Shown here: positions 46,501 to 56,707 of the stretch, piece after piece | Position numbering within the stretch: position 1 is the first letter of the stretch | Layout of the letters: every line of letters starts with the position of its first letter | Assembly: GCA_963691705.1 (NCBI GenBank) | Contig: OY829542.1 | Coordinates: 52,741,002 to 52,805,001 of the forward strand | Source: Viola odorata | Taxonomy: Eukaryota; Streptophyta; Magnoliopsida; Malpighiales; Violaceae | DNA length: 64,000 nt | Direction of reading: 5' to 3' | Program-made: the position numbers and the translations under genes | Notes under the pieces: generated by a model | The model's input: only the letters and a program-made list of their open reading frames with translations | Database searches by the model: none | Told to the model about the DNA's origin: nothing

Positions 46501-47398
46501 ATTTTCGATATTTGGGGCATTGACTTCATGGGACCGTTCCCGAGTTCATTCGGACATACGTATATTCTGCTTGCAGTAGATTATGTCTCCAAATGGATCG
46601 AAGCCAAGGCCACCAAAACTGACGATTCAAGGGTGGTCGCCGATTTTCTCAGAACACACATCTTTAACCGATTCGGGACACCTCGAGCTCTCATCAGCGA
46701 TCGGGGGACTCATTTCTGCAATCGAACAGTCGCATCGCTACTTAACAAGTATGGAGTGACTCATCGAGTGTCCACAGCTTACCACCCCCAAACCAATGGG
46801 CAGGCTGAGGTCTCGAATCGGGAGATCAAGGCTATCCTAGAAAAAACAGTGAATCAGTCCAGAAAAGATTGGAGTCTCAAGCTAGGAGACGCGCTTTGGG
46901 ACCCCGATCGGCATGACGCCATATCGGTTGGTCTATGGCAAACCGTGTCACCTTCCGGTCGAAATAGAACACAAGGCCTTCTGGGCACTCAAGAAAGTCA
47001 ACATGGACTTGAATTTGGCAGGAAAGGAACGTTGTTTGCAAATTCAAGAGCTTGAAGAACTTCGGGGGAACGCCTATGAAAATTCCTTGATCTACAAGGA
47101 CAAGACCAAAGCCCAGCACGACAAGCACCTCGTAGTCAAAAACTTCACCATTGGGCAGAAAGTTTTGCTCTACAACTCAAGACTACGGATTTTTTCGGGC
47201 AAGCTCAAGTCCAAATGGACGGGACCATACCGAATCACTGCAGTATTTGATCATGGAGCTGTTGAGATCCAGAACCTGGATAAGGGTGAGCCATTTAAAG
47301 TGAACGGTCACAGGTTGAAACCTTTCTATGAAGGATTCAAGCCTTCGACTGCAGAAGAAGCAAGGGTCGAGGACCCAGCAATCCACACTCCCGAATGA
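43546..47398 (+). pseudogene. Athila pol: protease, reverse transcriptase, RNase H, integrase (broken)
   Basis: In frame with gag, the frame crosses a TAG at 43816-43818, then runs open to about 46905. The aspartic protease has the active-site variant [11 protein letters not shown]. Reverse transcriptase (about 44690-45300) has [22 protein letters not shown] and the FMDD catalytic motif (about 45235-45246). RNase H has [13 protein letters not shown] and YSDHSALR. Integrase shows an HHCC finger (about 46310-46450) and the three catalytic acidic residues in [17 protein letters not shown] and the SNREIK region. Near 46902-46912 about 20 bases are missing relative to the family pattern. The integrase C-terminus therefore continues in another frame (46913-47398, [17 protein letters not shown] to the stop). 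Enzyme production from this copy is unlikely. Confidence 0.9.
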
Positions 47399-48119
47399 GG
47401 ACACGACGTCCAGGCCTGGACGATAATCAAGGCCAATGTGGGGACAAGCCCCGAATTTCTAACCCTCTTCCTTTAATTTTCTTGTCTCTTAATTCTGCAA
47501 CCAAAACCCTCTCTTCTCTCTTCCCAAAGCCCATTCCTTATCTTCCCTAGGTGGTTTTAATTTGTCCTGTCCATTCTCATTCCTTTTGTCCGTTGGTTTC
47601 TTTAGTTTATTTTTATTTCCATTTTTTTTTATTCGAGTCAACTCTAGCTTTTTGAATTTTTTTTTTTATGTGCACTTTTTATGTTACCTAGGTAAATTTT
47701 GAATTTTCTTTGTCCTCTTTCCCTCTCATTTAATTTTTATACCTCTCCCTCTCTCCTATTTAATGCCTTGTCCCCTCCTTTATCATCTCCCATTTAATTG
47801 CCTCTGATTTTATTCTTATCTCTCCTCTTTCCCACATCCCAAAAGCTGATTTGCTTTCTCTGATTCCCGTGCAGGTGTAAGAGCACGCTGCCCATGGCAC
47901 TTAGCGCCCTCTCCCATCACGCCACGTGGACAACGGAGACCGAAGCGTCAGTTCCCGCCTCTCTCTCCACGTTGCCACGCCTGCCACAACCTACTCACCC
48001 ACGCCACCTAAACCGTCACCCTTCCACGTTACCCAACCAAAACCCCCTCATCACTCCCAATCAAATCAAAACACCTCTTTTTCTCTTCTTTCCAAAAACG
48101 AAACCCTCTCTTCTTCCTT
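47399..48119 (+). other. pol-to-env spacer with a likely splice acceptor
   Basis: Pyrimidine-rich DNA (about 47460-47870) ends in TTCCCGTGCAG (acceptor at about 47874), followed 245 bp later by the envelope-position ATG. A polypyrimidine tract plus CAG just before that ORF fits expression from a spliced subgenomic RNA, as proposed for Athila-like elements. The donor is not identified. Confidence 0.5.
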
Positions 48120-50108
48120 ATGGCACGCACTCCCCTTAACCTAAACAAAGACCCCACTTCTCACTCTTCTACTCCAACTCCTACTCTTCCCCCTCACCAA
48201 AACCAACCTAACACCACCACTTCCGACCACTCTCCAGCAGCCACTGAACGGCTCGAATCTCCATCTTCCGACGCCACCATCAACCTAGACGAAATCTCTT
48301 CCACTACCCCTCTCCCAGACATGACCAGATCTGGAAAAGTCCACCGTGTCCCTCCAACCACCACCGCCGGAAGCAAAAAGAAAACACCTCCCAGCCCAGT
48401 CAACTCCGTTCCTCTCGATGTTAAGCCTATTGGCTACGTCATTCCTTCTGACACCGAAGGCGAGGAGGAGCCCCAGTCCAGTTCTAGCCTCCGTGAGGCC
48501 CGACGGGTGGAAAAGGAGAACGAGGAACAATTTCCGTGGGACTCCGACGACCAGCACGTTGAGGACGACGACGGCGGGCAAGACAGAGAGGAGGCAGTCG
48601 AGCTGACAGAGCGACCGGTCGACCACGACGCCCAAGACCCCGAGCACACTGCTCCAGGCCCCGAGGAGGTTCAGACGGGCACTGCAGAAGAGGATGCCGC
48701 AGAAGGGGAAGGAGAGATCGACCCACCCAAACCCCCGAGTCCACCCCCGAAACCGACCAAGTGCAAGGCCCGAGCGGGGAGGAACGCCCCCAAAGCTCCT
48801 ACTCCCAAGGCCCCAGCCTCTAAGCCCCCGGCCAGTAAGAAGAGGAAGCTCCCGGCCACTCCAAAAGGCAAAGCACTGGCAGTCGAACCGCCCCACAAAT
48901 CCCAACGCATTGAGGAGGACGACGATGAGCTGGAATCCGCCTCGGGATCCAAACCTAGCTACCTGGTAACAGCCAATCTCGACACCTTTAATGAACTCTT
49001 CATTTTTAATGATAAGCACTCTTTGGACAAGGTGGCCTTGCTGAACTTCAAGGGCGTAGCCCCGTGTCCTAGGCTAGATTTTGAATTCTATGACAAGATG
49101 GGTGTTGGATCCCGCATTCGGGAGTATATTAGTGGCATAGGGTGGGAGAGTTTCTTTTACATGGATCAGCCTACATATTTGGAGCTCAGCCTTGAGTTCT
49201 TTGCGAGTTTCTGGTACAAGGTCGATCTATTCAAGCCCAGGGGTGGGGAAGGTCCCGATTTGTCTGCACCGGGGTGTGTGAACTTTCGGCTGGCCAGTAA
49301 ATGGCACCCGATGTCCCTCAATGACTTCAATGTTTACCTAGGTTTTGTCAGTCGTGAAGGTACTCAGGAGGCCGCATATCGGACTGCCCTGACCACTATC
49401 CCTGCCGAGTTTAACAATCACAAAGCCCTTCGGGAGCTCTCTGGCAATTCCACAGTCAAGTTCGACTCTCGCCACACCAAGGCTCACTGCATTCAAGACC
49501 CCGCGCTCCGCATTCTGCAACGCTTCTTGTCCATTGCCCTCGCGGGTAAGTTCGGGACCTCTGGACAGCTTGCCCAAACAGAGTTGTTTTTTCTATGGGC
49601 CATGTACCACAAGAAGCGAGTCAACCTTGGCTACTGGATCGCCACCGCTGCTCACAATGTCGCAAATGCCCCCCAGGGTCGCTCTCCTGTTCTCGGATCC
49701 ATTATTACCAGCCTCGCCTCGCAGCTCTACACCTCGACACTCCGGGAGCTCAACTTGTATCGACACCCGAATTCCTTCAAGCTCATTGGTCTCAAGACCT
49801 TGGACGCGATGGAATTTCTTTGTGTTATTAACGGTGTCTTGAGCTTTCATGCAGATAACAAAGGCAAGATTGAGGGCAAGTACGAGTACCCGGACCTATC
49901 CAAACCCCGAGCCCAGACTGATGCCCCCGAGCCTCCTTCTGCCAAGACGAACGCTTCCACTGCCCCCGAGGAGAATGCCCCAAGTCCCGACCAAATGCCG
50001 AACAACAGCACCATCATCCGCTTACTCACTGACATCCTGGAAACCAATCGCGCCATCCTCAAGGAATTTTGGGAGCAAGTTGCCTCCCTGTTTCCTCCTC
50101 ACCCCTGA
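48120..50108 (+). CDS. Envelope-position ORF, ATHILA ORF-1 family
   Basis: An uninterrupted 662-codon ORF between pol and the 3' LTR, in the place of env in retroviruses. Residues 1 to about 200 are Ser/Thr/Pro-rich and then strongly acidic. About 205-260 is a Lys/Pro/Ala-rich basic block with KKRK, which looks like a nuclear signal. About 280-580 is the conserved domain (FYDKMGVGSRIREYI, GWESFFYMDQPTYLELSLEF, SLNDFNVYLGF, LFFLWAMYHKKRVNLGYWI) of the ATHILA ORF-1 family. I see no signal peptide and no convincing membrane helix, so an envelope function is not supported by the sequence. Its function is unknown. It is the only long coding region of the element apart from gag without an internal stop or frameshift. 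Confidence 0.85.
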   Translation: MARTPLNLNKDPTSHSSTPTPTLPPHQNQPNTTTSDHSPAATERLESPSSDATINLDEISSTTPLPDMTRSGKVHRVPPTTTAGSKKKTPPSPVNSVPLDVKPIGYVIPSDTEGEEEPQSSSSLREARRVEKENEEQFPWDSDDQHVEDDDGGQDREEAVELTERPVDHDAQDPEHTAPGPEEVQTGTAEEDAAEGEGEIDPPKPPSPPPKPTKCKARAGRNAPKAPTPKAPASKPPASKKRKLPATPKGKALAVEPPHKSQRIEEDDDELESASGSKPSYLVTANLDTFNELFIFNDKHSLDKVALLNFKGVAPCPRLDFEFYDKMGVGSRIREYISGIGWESFFYMDQPTYLELSLEFFASFWYKVDLFKPRGGEGPDLSAPGCVNFRLASKWHPMSLNDFNVYLGFVSREGTQEAAYRTALTTIPAEFNNHKALRELSGNSTVKFDSRHTKAHCIQDPALRILQRFLSIALAGKFGTSGQLAQTELFFLWAMYHKKRVNLGYWIATAAHNVANAPQGRSPVLGSIITSLASQLYTSTLRELNLYRHPNSFKLIGLKTLDAMEFLCVINGVLSFHADNKGKIEGKYEYPDLSKPRAQTDAPEPPSAKTNASTAPEENAPSPDQMPNNSTIIRLLTDILETNRAILKEFWEQVASLFPPHP

Positions 50109-51802
50109 TCCCGAACATTTTCAAACCCCCCCTTTTTTTGCCCCTGCGTGGGCTGATTATCTTCGCTTGAACAATTTCCATTTCTGCTTTAAGTTTGAAC
50201 TGCTATCTCTTTTGTCTCCTTCTCGCATTGAGGACAATGCGCTGCCTAAGTGTGGGGAGGAGTTTAAACTGCTAGTATTTATTATGCATATTATAATTAT
50301 ATTCTAGTTTATTTTTCCTAAGTTTATGCATGAGTTAATTTCTAGTTTTTATTTTTTCAGATTTTTATCTTTATTTTGCTGCCTAGTTTTTGAAAACACC
50401 CCAATGATGGACACACACCTGACTTGTGCACATAGAATAAAAATGCTGTCTATAGTCAAGGTCCCGAATGTGATATCCTTTGCCTGTTATGCCTTATATC
50501 TGCTTCAAGACCTAGACACCAGTAGTCACGAAATAACACCTTGTGAGCATTTGAGCCTTCATACCTATGTTTATTAATTGAGTGAATGCATGACTAGGTA
50601 CTGGCTGGGTTTGCATGATATCCATGGGTATAGACACATTCAGACATAGGAAAGCAACAAAAAGATTAAGACCTCGCATCGAATTGTTCTCTCTCATTTT
50701 TTCTGCTCTGTTCTTTTTCTTGACCCCGAATCCCTTCTTGACCTCTCCAATTCTAACCACTTGAAGTTTCTTTGATCTTTCTCTTGGCAGGTGAGTGATG
50801 TTGTTGGGAGCACCATCGAGGGCTAGACTAGACAAACAAAGCAGCAAAGGCAAAGTGTGGGGATCCCGCAAAAATTCAAGACCCTGAATGTTGGCACCGA
50901 TTCAAGACCTCGAAGCTAAAACGAAGAAATCAAGGGCACACCAGAACGAAAAATCACTTCCCACCCACAGCAAAACACAAGTGTGGGGAAGTGAAATCAG
51001 AATATCCAGCCCCCGAAGAATAAGGTCTCGATCCTCAATTCAGATCTCTCTCTCTCTCTCTCTCGAAAAAAATAAAAAAGAAAAAAAGAAAGAAAAAGAA
51101 AGAAAGAAATATAAATAAAAGAGAGAGAGAAGAGACCAAATTTCATGAAGAAGAGGAAAATCAACAGCCAGCGTTCATTCAAGGTCCCGAGCCTAGGTCC
51201 CGAATGAAGAAAGCAAGGATCCCCCTCGAAGAAGAAAAGCCTAGTCTAGCTTTCGCTCCAGCAACATTGTCTCACCACTTCGATTCTTTCTTGCCAAGGG
51301 AGCGTTCCAGGTTCGAGTTGGTTTAACCACCTTATTTCGCTTCCTTACTCTCCCTCTTCTCCACTTTTTCTTCTCATTATGCTTCTTCCATTCCCTCTTA
51401 TCATTTATTCTCTTTATTCCCCCTTCTTGCCCCGATGCGAAGTCTTTTGATTGCTAGATTGCCTATGCATGTGTCTAATGTACTCGGATTAACTTGCAAA
51501 CTTGGTCTTGTGCTGCGTTTTTGCATACTTGAGTGTTTAAACACCTACCCTTGTTCATGAGCATGAGCGCAAACACGAATCTATGCGAGGACTGCTGGTA
51601 TATAGGCTAATGTGGAAAAGTCTCTTCTCAAGGGTCGTTACCCTTCTGATTTGATGCAGGTGTATCTAGGGAAAGTCTGTTTTCATTCGGGGTCCCGAAT
51701 CTTTTCAAGCATGCTTATTCTCTGTGCTATTGTTTGGTGTGTCTGTTCTGTTTTGGGACTGTTTTAAATTTTGTGAATGCTCGAAGGCGAGCATTGGGCA
51801 GT
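50109..51802 (+). other. Athila 3' untranslated region with repeated GTGTGGGGA motifs
   Basis: Non-coding, with polypurine-like GTGTGGGGA copies at about 50250, 50854 and 50981 before the functional one at 51801. An ATTGAGGACAAT phrase precedes the first. A CT dinucleotide repeat (51044-51063) and a purine-rich GAAAGAAA stretch (51068-51135) follow. CCCGAA/GTCCCGA motifs recur. Short frames here are not genes. Confidence 0.7.
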
Positions 51803-51814
51803 GTGGGGATTATT
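51803..51814 (+). other. Polypurine tract of the Athila element
   Basis: GTGTGGGGATTATT (51801-51814) abuts the TG that begins the 3' LTR. This is the expected primer site for plus-strand DNA synthesis. Confidence 0.75.
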
Positions 51815-53538
51815 TGATAGCACGTTTTTATGCATGATTTTCCCTCCATTTTCTCCCCATTTAAGGCATGATTCTGCTAATTTACCCTTGATTTCATGAC
51901 TATTGCAGATTTAGGCCTAAAAATGGAGTTTATGCTAAAACATGCGTTTTTGGTGCATTTTGAGCGAACTCGAGCTTCAAGACCCAGAGTCGAGGTCCCG
52001 AGCCCAAAGCAGCGTTCAAGGTCCCGAGTCGGATTCCCAGTTCGGGACCCCGAAGGGCAAAGGATGTCATTTCCACGTGTCATCCCACCTAAAACGCCCA
52101 TGTGACTCCTCTGACACTGTTCCTGCGCTCTGCACTGATTACCAAACACCCACCGAACTGACCAGTTCAGCCTCGAGCTCAGTCCAGACCTGCCAAAGCT
52201 GGAAAATCAGACAGCTTTATGCTTTCTCAGCTTTGTGCTTTTAGGAACATAGATCCATATTTTTAGGCTTTCAATTAATGCATTTTGTCCCTAGTTTTAG
52301 GCTGAAGATATTTTGTGCTTAAGGCTCTACTATATAAAGGGCATCTAGGATTAGTTTAGATCATCTCTTCCTAGCTTTTAATCACTTAGCATAATTTAGA
52401 AGTAGCTTAGACTTCTCTCTAGTTTCTCTCTCTAGCCATTGTTAGCTTCTTCAACATTGCTGCCGAGCTATAAACGGAATTTTAGTAACAAGTTTTCTTC
52501 CCTTCATCTATTTATTTACTAGTTATGCTTTCTTTAATCGTTATTTGTTTATCTTTAAGTATGAGTAGCTAAATTTCTAGTTCTTGGCAAGGCTGATTCA
52601 AGGGTTGCAAGGGCAGATTCGAGGCCTTAATGTGCTTAATATATTCTTGATGCTGTATTTAACTATTCATCGATTTAATTACATCTTTGCATGATTTAAT
52701 TTAAGGTCTGATCAACTGAGAATTATTTTGTGTAAATGCTGCCATTCATGTGATGAATACGAAAGGAAAATTGTATGAGTAAGTAGGCATCTGTTTAGTC
52801 TTGACTGTGTCAAAGTGGTCTTGAATAGATAGGTTGGGTAGTTGATTAGGGCTGGGTCACGAGCCTGACAAACTGAGGGACTTTAGCTCTAGATCTGTCT
52901 TTTCTTAGCTTCATGGGCAGTTTGAGTATGGCCCTCCCGCATTCGTGCCTGGAGGGATGGCAAACTGTCAAGACTACCTCATATGTGGAAACGGGGGGTA
53001 GTTTCTCTTAAGAGAAAAGTAGGGGATATCCGAGGAATCTGGTCCCCATGTCATTTCTATGACATCTCGAATGGAATACCCTTGAGCTGATGACGATCTG
53101 GTCCCGAATGCAACCCAGAATGCCTTTGCCGAGAACACTTTCTCCATCTGATTATTCGTGCTTATTTCGCTCCTGATCTATTTCACGCCTGCGTTGATAC
53201 TTCTGCATCTGTTTCTGATTTGTTTTATTATTTCTGGAATTATTTGCTTACTTGCTTTATTTTATCATTCGGGACTCCCGAATTGACACCTCGGGACCCC
53301 GAATACTGCTTTCCTAGATAAAAATTGTTAGCTCCCGAAATCTGCCTTGGCCAACTCGTTTGGCCAAGTAAAACCCCCCCCTAACAGTTACCTTTCGTGC
53401 ATTTCACCCCCGAATACACTCAAGACCTTAGATCAGTCTCTCACAATCCCTGTGTTCGACCCTGACTACCACTGTACACTTTATCTCTTGTGCACACACG
53501 TTTTCAGGCACTATAAATCTGTATTTGACTGACGATCA
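51815..53538 (+). repeat. 3' LTR of the Athila-type element
   Basis: Same length as the 5' LTR. Differences I can find are A/C near 51847, one missing C near 51938, A/G near 52718, C/T near 52772, G/C near 52961 and one extra C near 53380. Confidence 0.95.
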
Positions 53539-53543
53539 CAACC

Positions 53544-54348
53544 TCTCCATTGTAATCAATCCAAGCTCTAGTTCAACAAACTGGTCTCCATTAGAGTCAG
53601 GACTTGGCCACTCTTAGGTTTTTATGAGAGATTTGTAGCCAGTCACGAAGGGGACGAGTTGAAACCGGAGTGACGCAAGTAGGCAGCTAGCTTCGCTGAA
53701 GCTAGTGGGTTTGGAGTGATATAGGCCTAACCAGACTGACAATCTAGGGCTCCGACTGGGGAGTACCTTGGGCCTAGACTCTGTCTTTCCCTGCACCATT
53801 GAGAAAGCGCATGCGACTCAAGCCAGCAGCCAATTTGGATATTTAACCAGCAAGGTGTCCGTTGGCTAGGATCATTAGGAGAGGGAGTTCCCACCGAGTG
53901 ATTTCATGATGAGGAAAGTAGGATTGGAAATGAGTACCTCCCAATCTATAGCAGCGTTATAAAGGAGGAGGCGAATATCTATGAGTCAATGATTGGATTA
54001 TAAGAACCACGCTCACGAACTCACCCTTGCTAGGAGTTTCCCATTATTAGTTTACAACCAATCTTAACCACCAATCTTAGCTAAGATTCATTCTTACCTA
54101 AGATTATTTTTTTAAATTATTTTTCTCTTGTTCCTTTTAATTGCTTTGTTTATCTTAACTGCAGAACAAAACCACTAAACTCAAGTGACGAGGAAGTCGA
54201 GCCAAGACTACAATTTCTTGAAAGATCTGTGGACGATCCTCTTACCACGATCTACAAGTTCCTTGTGGACAAGTGATAAGTTGTACTCCTACCCTTGAAT
54301 TCGTATTTTTTATACAACTAAATTTGATGCCCTCGACACGCAATCAAA
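53544..54348 (+). repeat. Right part of an older LTR interrupted by the Athila insertion
   Basis: Sequence continuous with 40108 and before resumes after the CAACC duplication and ends ...ACGCAATCA at about 54346. A primer-binding site follows directly, so this is the 3' portion of an older retrotransposon's 5' LTR plus leader. The matching 3' LTR is not in the window. Confidence 0.6.
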
Positions 54349-54351
54349 TTT

Positions 54352-54370
54352 TGGCACCGTTGTCGGGGAT
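54352..54370 (+). other. Primer-binding site of the older element
   Basis: TGGCACCGTTGTCGGGGATC differs from the young element's site (TGGCGCCGTTGCCGGGGA) by two transitions. It marks the start of the older internal region. Confidence 0.75.
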
Positions 54371-54486
54371 CTTTTGACGGTATTTTTGTAGTTTTGTTTT
54401 TATTTTTTTATTTTTGCAGCTGGTTCACGGACAAATTTTAGCTAGACAGTGATCTTGGCCAAGACAGTAGGCCAAACAGAAAAATC

Positions 54487-55658
54487 ATGCTCAATAATTC
54501 TATCCCTCATAATTTGAATGCATTTAATGTTGAGCATAAATTATTTGAAATATCTAACATGCTTCAAAATCTCTCTACAAGGTACAACCGGGGACAACAT
54601 AAATTCCACCTCCTTTTCCACCCAAATCTGAGATGGAGGCAAGATCCACCACAACCAAGCCTGACATTCCAGCAGTACCAACAACCTCAACAAACCCCCA
54701 TAAACTCCCAGTATTTTGTACCAAGAGCTCCCCAAAATCAGGCCCATGTGCCTCAGTTCCCACATGCCCCTCAACCTCTAAACATTACTGGTGTGCCCAT
54801 AGAAGAGACCTTGCAAACATTTATGCAGGCCACCCAATCAATCTTGGTAGAGATGTAGAACCAGATTAGCCAATTGGCACAACGAAATTAGTCGGATGAC
54901 CAAGGCAGATTAACCTCCACCATAATAGACAACCCGAAGTACAGTGTGTGCGCTATCAATCTCAGGAGTGGAAATATATTGGCGGAAAGGGAAGGTGCAA
55001 AGTCGGGTAAGGATATGAGGAAGTTTTATGAGGAAGATGAGGAGGAAGATGAAGAAATTCAAGCAGAACAGATCTTAGCCGAGCCAGAGGCCAAGACTGA
55101 TATTCTAGAAAAAACAGTCAAAGAGGAACCGATCTTGGCCAAGTCCGTGGCCAAGACAAATGAGAAGGTTGCAGTGCAGGAGGAAACAATAGAGATTCCA
55201 CCCCCTTTTCCTCCCAGATCTTCAAAACAAAAGAAATTAGAGGAGGCTAAGGAATTTATGAACATTTTTTGCAAAATTGCAGTAAACATTCAATGCTTAA
55301 TTTAATTGCTAAAGTGCCTTCTTATGCTAAATTTTTGAAAGAGCTTTGTACTAACAAGAGAAAACTTGTAGGTATTGAAAGGATTAATCTTAATCATAAT
55401 ATTTTTGCAGTTTTACAGGCCAAGCTCCCCGAGAAGTGCTAGGACTAAGGCACTTTTGCAATCCCATGTAAGATAGGTAATAAAACCGTGAAGAGAGCTC
55501 TCTGGGTGAGTATGGGACATTACAGATGGGTACAATGAAGGACACTAGAGTGGTGATCCAACTTGCCGATGGGTCAATAATACATCCGAAAGGTGTGGTA
55601 GAGGATGTACTTATACAGGTTAATGATTTCATTTATCCTGTTGATTTTTACATTGTTG
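54487..55658 (+). pseudogene. Decayed gag-protease region of the older Ty3/gypsy element
   Basis: Fragments in shifting frames match the Athila pattern. They are a Gln/Pro-rich linker (about 54600-54780), CAINLRSG (about 54949), a Glu-rich stretch and IEIPPPFPPR (about 55189). Next come AKFLKELCTNKRKL (about 55330), a D-stop-GTFAIPCKIG protease start (about 55443) and VDFYIVE (about 55640). The capsid domain is largely deleted, and stops are frequent (for example 54856, 55439, 55446). The coding signal ends abruptly near 55658, where a different repeat begins. Confidence 0.75.
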
Positions 55659-55661
55659 AAA

Positions 55662-55817
55662 TTTAGAGACGCTATTACCCAGGCTCGTCAATGGGGTTGG
55701 GACAAGATTATTGTTGAGTCTGACTGCCTGCAGAACATCCAAGCCCTGACCAATGGCAATTTCCCTTTAAGCTATGCAGGATTAGTGCTGGAGGAGGTGG
55801 CACACCTAGGGGTGTAA
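55662..55817 (+). pseudogene. RNase H-like (RVT_3) fragment from a LINE
   Basis: FRDAITQARQWGWDKIIVES followed by DCLQNIQALTNG is the second half of a plant LINE-type RNase H-like domain, the same family as 17890-18620. It is fused directly to the old protease remnant on its left and runs into a TAGGGGTG-type element end on its right. Confidence 0.65.
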
Positions 55818-56540
55818 GAAACCGGACCAGAACCGGAAAATTTTAGCCCGAACTGGTCCGAACAGTAACATTTCGGTTCGGTCCGGTTCTATTTTACTAG
55901 AACCGAAAATTTCCGGTTCGGGTCCGGGTCTGTCTAATAAAAAACCCATAACCGAACCGTAGAACCGTTTGAACCGGAAAGTTTTATATATATAACTATA
56001 TATATATGCATTAATTATTAAAAGTTCAGCTTTGCTTCAGCGGTTAAATCTTACCCTTCCTTTCAAAAGGGAAGGGGTTCGAATCCCCTTCCCCTCAAAT
56101 TTCTTTATGTTTTTTCTTTCATGGCTGGGCTGGGCCGGGCCGGGCCCGTTTCTTTATTTAATTTTTTTTTTGAAAAATCCACTTTTTTATTTAAAAATAA
56201 ATCATCCAACTACCAATTTTATAATTGTATCAATACATTTTAATTATAATCAATTGATCTCATTATAAACTAGGGCTGTACACGGGTCGGGTCGGATCGG
56301 TTATAGACCCAACCCGCCACCGACCAGCCCGAAATTTAGCGGGTCGGTTATAGATACATATAACCGCGGGTTGGCGGGTGTGTCGGGTCGGATCGGTTAT
56401 CCGCGGGTTGGCGGTTATATTTCTGGACCTAAAATAATGGGCCGGGCTTAGCCATAAATTACAACCAATCGCATTAATAATGGGCCGGTTATGAGATCAA
56501 AGCCATAAATTACAACCTGTTTGTAATAAAACCTACTCCA
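55810..56540. repeat. One-ended hAT-like MITE fragments
   Basis: Two starts are visible: TAGGGGTGTAAGAAACCGGA (55810) with ACCGGAAC-type subterminal repeats, and TAGGGCTGTACACGGGTCGG (56272) with CGGGTCGG/CGGTTATA repeats. Neither has a matching inverted end in the window, so each is truncated or joined to foreign sequence. Confidence 0.5.
56033..56092 (+). repeat. tRNA-like A and B boxes, probable SINE remnant
   Basis: TGCTTCAGCGG (56033-56043) resembles a pol III A box and GGTTCGAATCC (56076-56086) is a perfect B box, about 33 bp apart. GGAAGGGG and CCCCTTCC form an 8-bp stem around the TTCGAAT loop. No acceptor or anticodon arm can be folded, so it is not a functional tRNA gene. A tRNA-derived SINE head is the best explanation. 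Confidence 0.5.
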
Positions 56541-56707
56541 ACTGCTAAACAAAATCAAAGGAAAGCAAATTAAACTCAGATCCAGAACAACAAAACCCAC
56601 AAATTGAACATAAATTTAGTATTAGACATAAATTGCAAATTAACAAAATAATTAACCTAACAATACGAGGAAACATCAGAGCAAATAAAAAAAAATTGCA
56701 AATTAAA

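Larger units (their letters stand above)
40109..53538 (+). mobile_element. Complete Athila-type Ty3/gypsy retrotransposon, 13.4 kb, very young
   Basis: Two 1724-bp LTRs (40109-41832 and 51815-53538) are flanked by the 5-bp duplication CAACC (40104-40108 and 53539-53543). By eye they differ at only four substitutions and two single-base indels. The order is LTR, tRNA-Asp-type primer-binding site, gag, protease, reverse transcriptase, RNase H, integrase, an envelope-position ORF, polypurine tract and LTR. An extra ORF of the ATHILA ORF-1 family before the 3' LTR defines the Athila/Calypso lineage. gag-pol is one frame interrupted by TGA (43543) and TAG (43816) and is shifted by a deletion near 46902, so the element appears non-autonomous despite its youth. 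Confidence 0.95.

Noticed and set aside
56033..56092. Functional tRNA gene
   Set aside because: Only the B box and its stem are good. There is no acceptor stem partner upstream and no anticodon arm.
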